Shown in pieces: positions 12,720-16,211 of a stretch of 16,211 nucleotides of DNA. The notes beneath the pieces were generated by a model that had not been told where the DNA came from, did no database searches, and saw only the letters and a list, made by a program, of their open reading frames with translations. Location of the stretch: contig JAISLM010000101.1 of the NCBI GenBank assembly GCA_031290855.1, positions 1 through 16,211 of the forward strand, in the 5' to 3' direction. Numbering within the stretch: position 1 is the stretch's first letter; every line of letters begins with the position of its first letter. A program made the translations under genes and the position numbers. The stretch is from Spirochaetaceae bacterium. Lineage in GTDB: Bacteria; Spirochaetota; Spirochaetia; Treponematales; Breznakiellaceae.

Positions 12720-13547
12720 TTACTCCTGTGCATCCAGCGCGGCGATCGCTTCCCTCGCCTTTTCAAGGTTGAAAACCATACTGTGGTTCTTTTCTACACC
12801 CTCGGCAAAGTTACAGCCCTTGCCCTTGACCGTGTCCATCACGATCATCGAAGGCTTTTCTTTCTGCGTCAGCGCCCGCCCGACGGCCTCGTCCAGCGCG
12901 GCGATGTCGTGGCCGTTTACCCGCTGGGTGAACCAGCCGAATTCCCGCCACTTCGCGTCCAGTTCACCCAGGTCGATGATGTCCTTCGTGTATCCGTCAA
13001 GCTGCTGCTTGTTGTAGTCCGTGAACGCGACAAGGTTGGAAAGCTTTTGCGATGCGGCAAACATCGCGCCCTCCCAGACCTGACCTTCGTCCGACTCGCC
13101 GTCGCCGATTATCGTGTACACGCGGGCGTCAAGCTTGTCGATCCTCAGCGCGAGGGCAATGCCTATTGCGGCGGAGAAGCCCTGCCCAAGGGACCCCGCC
13201 GTCATGTCAATGCCGGGAGTAAGGTTCCGGTCGCAGTGGCTCGGCAGGCGCGTGCCGCCCTGGTTCAGCGTCGCGAGCCATTCCTTCGGGAAGAAGCCCC
13301 GTAGAGCCAGCGCCGCGTAAACAGCCGGCCCCGCGTGCCCCTTGGAAACGACAAGCTGATCCCGCCCCTCCATCCTGGGCCGGGCCGGGTCGATGTTCAT
13401 CCGGTGGAAGTACAGCAGCGCCAGCACGTCCGCTATCGACATGGACCCGCCGATATGCCCGGTTCCCAGCGTCCCGATCTCTTCTATCGTGAGTTTGCGT
13501 ATCTCCTTGGCCCTGGATTTAAGATAATCCAGCCGTTCTTTATCCAT
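12720..13547 (-). CDS. Transketolase, N-terminal (pyrophosphate-binding) subunit
   Basis: The 275-residue subunit carries the thiamine pyrophosphate motif GDGESDEGQVWEG (148-160), closing with TDYNKQQLDG near 176-185, where Asp/Asn bind Mg. His31 in GTGHIGGS and His71 in SKGHAGP match catalytic-site histidines of transketolase, and DMTAGSLGQGFSAAIGIAL (114-132) is typical. The start at 13547 (MDKERLDYLKSRA) has GGAGGAGG about eight bases upstream; a longer frame from 13589 adds a non-homologous lead and is rejected. The end (IAALDAQE) lies three bases before the C-terminal subunit gene, so the two form an operon on the minus strand. No convincing promoter was found in the ~140 bases upstream. 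Confidence 0.93.
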   Translation of the reverse strand: MDKERLDYLKSRAKEIRKLTIEEIGTLGTGHIGGSMSIADVLALLYFHRMNIDPARPRMEGRDQLVVSKGHAGPAVYAALALRGFFPKEWLATLNQGGTRLPSHCDRNLTPGIDMTAGSLGQGFSAAIGIALALRIDKLDARVYTIIGDGESDEGQVWEGAMFAASQKLSNLVAFTDYNKQQLDGYTKDIIDLGELDAKWREFGWFTQRVNGHDIAALDEAVGRALTQKEKPSMIVMDTVKGKGCNFAEGVEKNHSMVFNLEKAREAIAALDAQE

Positions 13548-13691
13548 AAAAACGCCTCCTCCATCAATCAAATTATTCCGGTTTCTCAAATACTATTAAA
13601 TCTCCGCCCAATAGTCCACCTGGCCCAACGCCGCGCGTTGATCTATGAGTGGTTAATGATCAATAATGGGGTATGTATGACGGAGGGTTAG

Positions 13692-14514
13692 AAAAATGAA
13701 GCCGGCGTGGAAGCGGTCGATGTCGAGATCATATCTGACAAACGGAAGCTTGTCGTCGTCACGCTTACCGCCGGCACGGACCTGACAAATCTTAGCCTCC
13801 AAATCACGTACAGCGGCGCAAACATCGTCCCCCATGCCTCCGGCGTGACGCAGGACTTCTACAAAAGCGGCTTCACCCCGGTCGTTTACACCGTCACGGC
13901 GGAGGACGGCTCGACCGCAACATGGACGGTGATCGCGAGGCTTACGCCGCTGGCCCCGACACCGACATCGCCTCCTACATCTCCGGCTCCGTAGTCGACC
14001 CCGTCCCGCTGTCACTTGGCATAAACCTGTCGGGGGCGGGCTGGGGAAATCTACTTTCCGCGATACAGGCGGCGGACATAAACATGGCGCTCGACCTTTA
14101 CGCCTGCGCGATGACAGGCAAGGAGTCGATAGGGTGGAACTCCCCGCAGCGACAAGGACAGGTGCGTTAGCCTTCTACCGATGCGTCTACCTCGCTACGG
14201 TGAGCCTCCCCGAGGTGACAAGCATCGGCGAGGGCGCCTTCTGCGATACCGGCGGCACGAGCCTCTCCGTCACGCTGGGCGCGGAGTCCCCCGGCCTTGG
14301 AAACTTTATGTTCTACGATGTCGAGGTACCCAAGAGCGTCACGGTCAAGCTCCCTTCCGACGCGGACGAGTACTACGGCGCCGCGCCTACGGACGCCGAA
14401 GATCAGAATTGGAGCAACGCCTTCCGGGGCATGGGCTGGAACAGGGAGACAGGCGAATACGGCACCGGCGAAGTCAACGACAAAATTGCGTTGAACTTTG
14501 CCGCGCTGCCGTAG
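13692..14514 (+). pseudogene. BspA-like leucine-rich-repeat surface protein, frameshifted remnant
   Basis: Three frames carry consecutive parts of one surface protein. First is an Ig-like beta domain (LTNLSLQITYSGANIVP, then VVYTVTAEDGSTATWTVIA; frame of base 13692). After a frame change near 13955 comes DPVPLSLGINLSGAGWGNLL and NMALDLYACAMTGKES. After another change, with apparent loss of material, near 14135 come LRR_5 repeats (FYRCVYLATVSLPEVTSIGE, then SVTLGAESPGLGNFMFYDVE) and a C-terminal PKSVTVKLPSDADEYYG... ending at TAG 14512-14514. BspA-like proteins are abundant in Treponema and bind host or partner surfaces. There is no signal peptide here: the frame opens just after a TAG at 13689, so the 5' end is also lost. 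GGAGGG at 13682-13687 precedes an ATG that is in the wrong frame. Confidence 0.8.
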
Positions 14515-14583
14515 CCCGTACCCCTGGACAAAATGAAAGCTGCCGATACATCCGGGGGATAGGGCTTCCGGAAGGGGGCTGGA

Positions 14584-14628
14584 GGCGGCTACATAAGCAA
14601 ACGCACGGCGTTTGCGCGGTGAGCCGCC
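14584..14628 (+). terminator. Two-tier hairpin after the BspA-like remnant
   Basis: The inner stem GCAAACGC (14597-14604) pairs perfectly with GCGTTTGC (14608-14615) around the loop ACG. The outer arms GGCGGCT (14584-14590) and AGCCGCC (14622-14628) pair perfectly with six-base linkers on both sides. It stands between the pseudogene stop and the chemoreceptor gene. No T-run follows, so a terminator role is tentative. Confidence 0.5.
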
Positions 14629-14802
14629 CCATTGTATAAAACTCCCCTGTTTGGTAGTATTTTCGCATATTTTACGCCAACAAACCAGCTCTGAGCGCGT
14701 ATTTTTCCAGGCCGCCGGCGCAGGCGTTAATTCCTTGAACACGAAAATGGCGGATTTATGTGCCGGCGAAACCAAAAGCAAAATTGAGAAAAGGAGACGG
14801 TC

Positions 14803-16211
14803 ATGACCATAGCTAAACGTATTGTACTGTTTATCAGCCTCGTGGTAGCGCTGGTATCCCTTGGACTGGGAATTCTTGCGGTAACTATCGCGACCGGGGT
14901 AGTAAGACGGGACGCGGAAGCGTCAATGCTGAGTCAGGCGGAAATTGCCGCGGCTCTGGTATCGGAAGCGATCCATTCCCGCCTTAACACCCTTCAGGAA
15001 CTGGCAAACCAGCGGGACGTGCGTTCCATGGACTTTGAAACCCAGAAAGCGGCGCTGATTGGTGAAATCGATCGTACCGGCGCGGATGACTTTGCCATTG
15101 TTTATCCGGACGGAAACGCCCCGCATCTTAAGGGCGGCGAAGCCCCCAATCTTTCCGCAAGGGAATATGTGCAAAAGGGACTTCGGGGGGAACAGTCAGT
15201 TTCAGACATCATCGTAGGCGGCGCCGTTGCCACGTCCTATCCGATCATCAATTACATGGTTCCCATTACGGTGGACGGAGGGGTTGCGGGCGGCCTCCTT
15301 GCCCGAAACAACGCGATCATTTTCAGCGACATTGTAAAGGAAATAGGAACCCGGAACGGCGGCTTCGCCTATTTGCTTAACAGCGCCGGAGTTATCATCG
15401 CCCACCGGGACACGGAATTGGTGATGAATTCGTTTTCCGCCACTAAAGCGGCGGAGACCGATCCCCGCTACGAAACCGAGGCGGAAGCGGTACGGAGTAT
15501 ACTCAGCCAAAAACAGGGTTCTATGAACCACGACATTGAAGGCCGGAAGATGGTTATCGGTTTTTCGCCGGTGCCGGGTTTTGATATGACCCTTGTCGCC
15601 ATGGTGGAAGAACGGATGGTACTCCATGAGCTTACTACCATGCGTAACCTGATGTTCATTTTTATCGGCGCCTTTATGGTACTTGGGATCATGGCGGCGC
15701 TGCTTATCGCCCGTTCCATCAGCCGGCCCATCGTGCGGACCATGACGCTCTTAAAAGATGTCTCCGAGGGAGACCTGACCTGCCAAATTGATATACACTC
15801 AAAAGACGAAGTGGGGGAGTTGGCGGGATATATCAATTTCACCGTAGACAAGATCAAGAGCCTGATTATGGCCATTAGAAGACAAAGCTCCGCCCTCTCT
15901 GAGATCGGAAACGATCTTGCCAGTAATATGGAAGAAACCGCCATGGCGATCAATGAAATCACCGCCAATATTCAAGGTATAAAAACGCGGGTTATCAACC
16001 AGTCGGCCAGCGTTACCGAAACCAACGTGACCATGGAGCAGATCACCGTCAACATCGACAAACTTTCGGACCATGTGGACAAGCAGAGTACCAGTGTCGC
16101 CCAGTCTTCATCGGCGATTGAGGAAATGCTCGCCAATATCCAGTCCGTTGCCCATACCCTCGTCAAAAATACCGGTAACGTTAAGGAACTGATGAACGCA
16201 TCCGAAGTGGG
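14803..16211 (+). CDS. Methyl-accepting chemotaxis protein with Cache-type sensor domain (3' end outside window)
   Basis: The gene runs off the right edge after 469 complete codons. AAGGAG at 14791-14796 precedes the ATG by six bases. TM1 is at about residues 7-31 (VLFISLVVALVSLGLGILA). A periplasmic sensor of ~250 residues follows with dCache-like features: SAREYVQKGLRGEQSVSDII, YPIINYMVPITVDGGVAGGL and GGFAYLLNSAGVIIAHRDTE. TM2 is near 283-303 (LMFIFIGAFMVLGIMAALLI), then a HAMP domain (RSISRPIVRTMTLLKDVSEG, with GDLT and KDEVGELA), then the start of the cytoplasmic coiled coil (SNMEETAMAINEITANIQGI). The conserved hairpin tip that binds CheA/CheW lies outside. It senses an unidentified small ligand, perhaps an amino acid as for many Cache receptors, and signals to the flagellar motor. 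No sigma-28 (FliA) promoter was recognised upstream. Confidence 0.93.
   Translation, partial: MTIAKRIVLFISLVVALVSLGLGILAVTIATGVVRRDAEASMLSQAEIAAALVSEAIHSRLNTLQELANQRDVRSMDFETQKAALIGEIDRTGADDFAIVYPDGNAPHLKGGEAPNLSAREYVQKGLRGEQSVSDIIVGGAVATSYPIINYMVPITVDGGVAGGLLARNNAIIFSDIVKEIGTRNGGFAYLLNSAGVIIAHRDTELVMNSFSATKAAETDPRYETEAEAVRSILSQKQGSMNHDIEGRKMVIGFSPVPGFDMTLVAMVEERMVLHELTTMRNLMFIFIGAFMVLGIMAALLIARSISRPIVRTMTLLKDVSEGDLTCQIDIHSKDEVGELAGYINFTVDKIKSLIMAIRRQSSALSEIGNDLASNMEETAMAINEITANIQGIKTRVINQSASVTETNVTMEQITVNIDKLSDHVDKQSTSVAQSSSAIEEMLANIQSVAHTLVKNTGNVKELMNASEV

Noticed and set aside
14535..14555. Sigma-28 promoter (GCCGATA) ahead of the chemoreceptor gene
   Set aside because: CTGCCGATAC matches a -10-like element, but no TAAA lies about 15 bp upstream and it is over 240 bp from the start codon.

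Overview
The window looks like chromosomal DNA from a host-associated spirochaete, most likely a termite-gut-type Treponema. This is inferred from the GC-rich housekeeping genes, a decayed BspA-like leucine-rich-repeat surface protein, a spirochaete-style lipoprotein, a Cache-type chemoreceptor and a high load of decayed insertion sequences (IS). No rRNA or species-specific marker is present, so the assignment is not firm. I see no CRISPR array, tRNA, rRNA or complete phage module.

Layout. (1) 1-780: the first ~43 codons of a probable hydG ([FeFe]-hydrogenase maturase) on + run into a doubly truncated IS3-family transposase relic on -. (2) 780-2167: metK (S-adenosylmethionine synthetase) with a clear sigma-70 promoter and a short leader. 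(3) 2168-2540: a palindrome-rich non-coding stretch. (4) 2541-4830: an AT-rich, probably acquired Lgt-like membrane protein gene, a decayed IS630 element with intact ends and TA flanks sitting 7 bp upstream of its start codon, and a small DUF4190-like membrane protein gene with its own promoter, all read on -. (5) 4860-6060: an ISNCY-like rve transposase with a disrupted C-terminus.

(6) 6100-11437: the main intact block, on +. A promoter is followed by an exported protein of about 26 ankyrin repeats, a 40-residue rubredoxin, aspartate kinase (lysC) and a predicted lipoprotein. They are tightly packed (43 bp, 6 bp and a 4-nt overlap) and end at a compact terminator, so they are probably one transcript. 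(7) 11741-13547: a two-gene split transketolase operon on - with a strong terminator. (8) 13692-14514: the frameshifted BspA-like pseudogene. (9) 14803-end: the N-terminal 469 codons of a methyl-accepting chemotaxis protein, cut by the window edge.

Functionally, the intact genes cover methyl-donor supply (metK), entry to the aspartate-family amino acids (lysC), non-oxidative pentose phosphate metabolism (transketolase), electron transfer (rubredoxin), envelope proteins (ankyrin protein, lipoprotein, Lgt-like protein) and chemotaxis. The clearest unexplained structures are the Lgt-like paralogue, which lacks two residues normally needed for Lgt catalysis and has an IS at its start codon, and a recurring two-tier hairpin (inner perfect stem with a 3-nt loop, outer second arm) found at four separate gene or IS borders.
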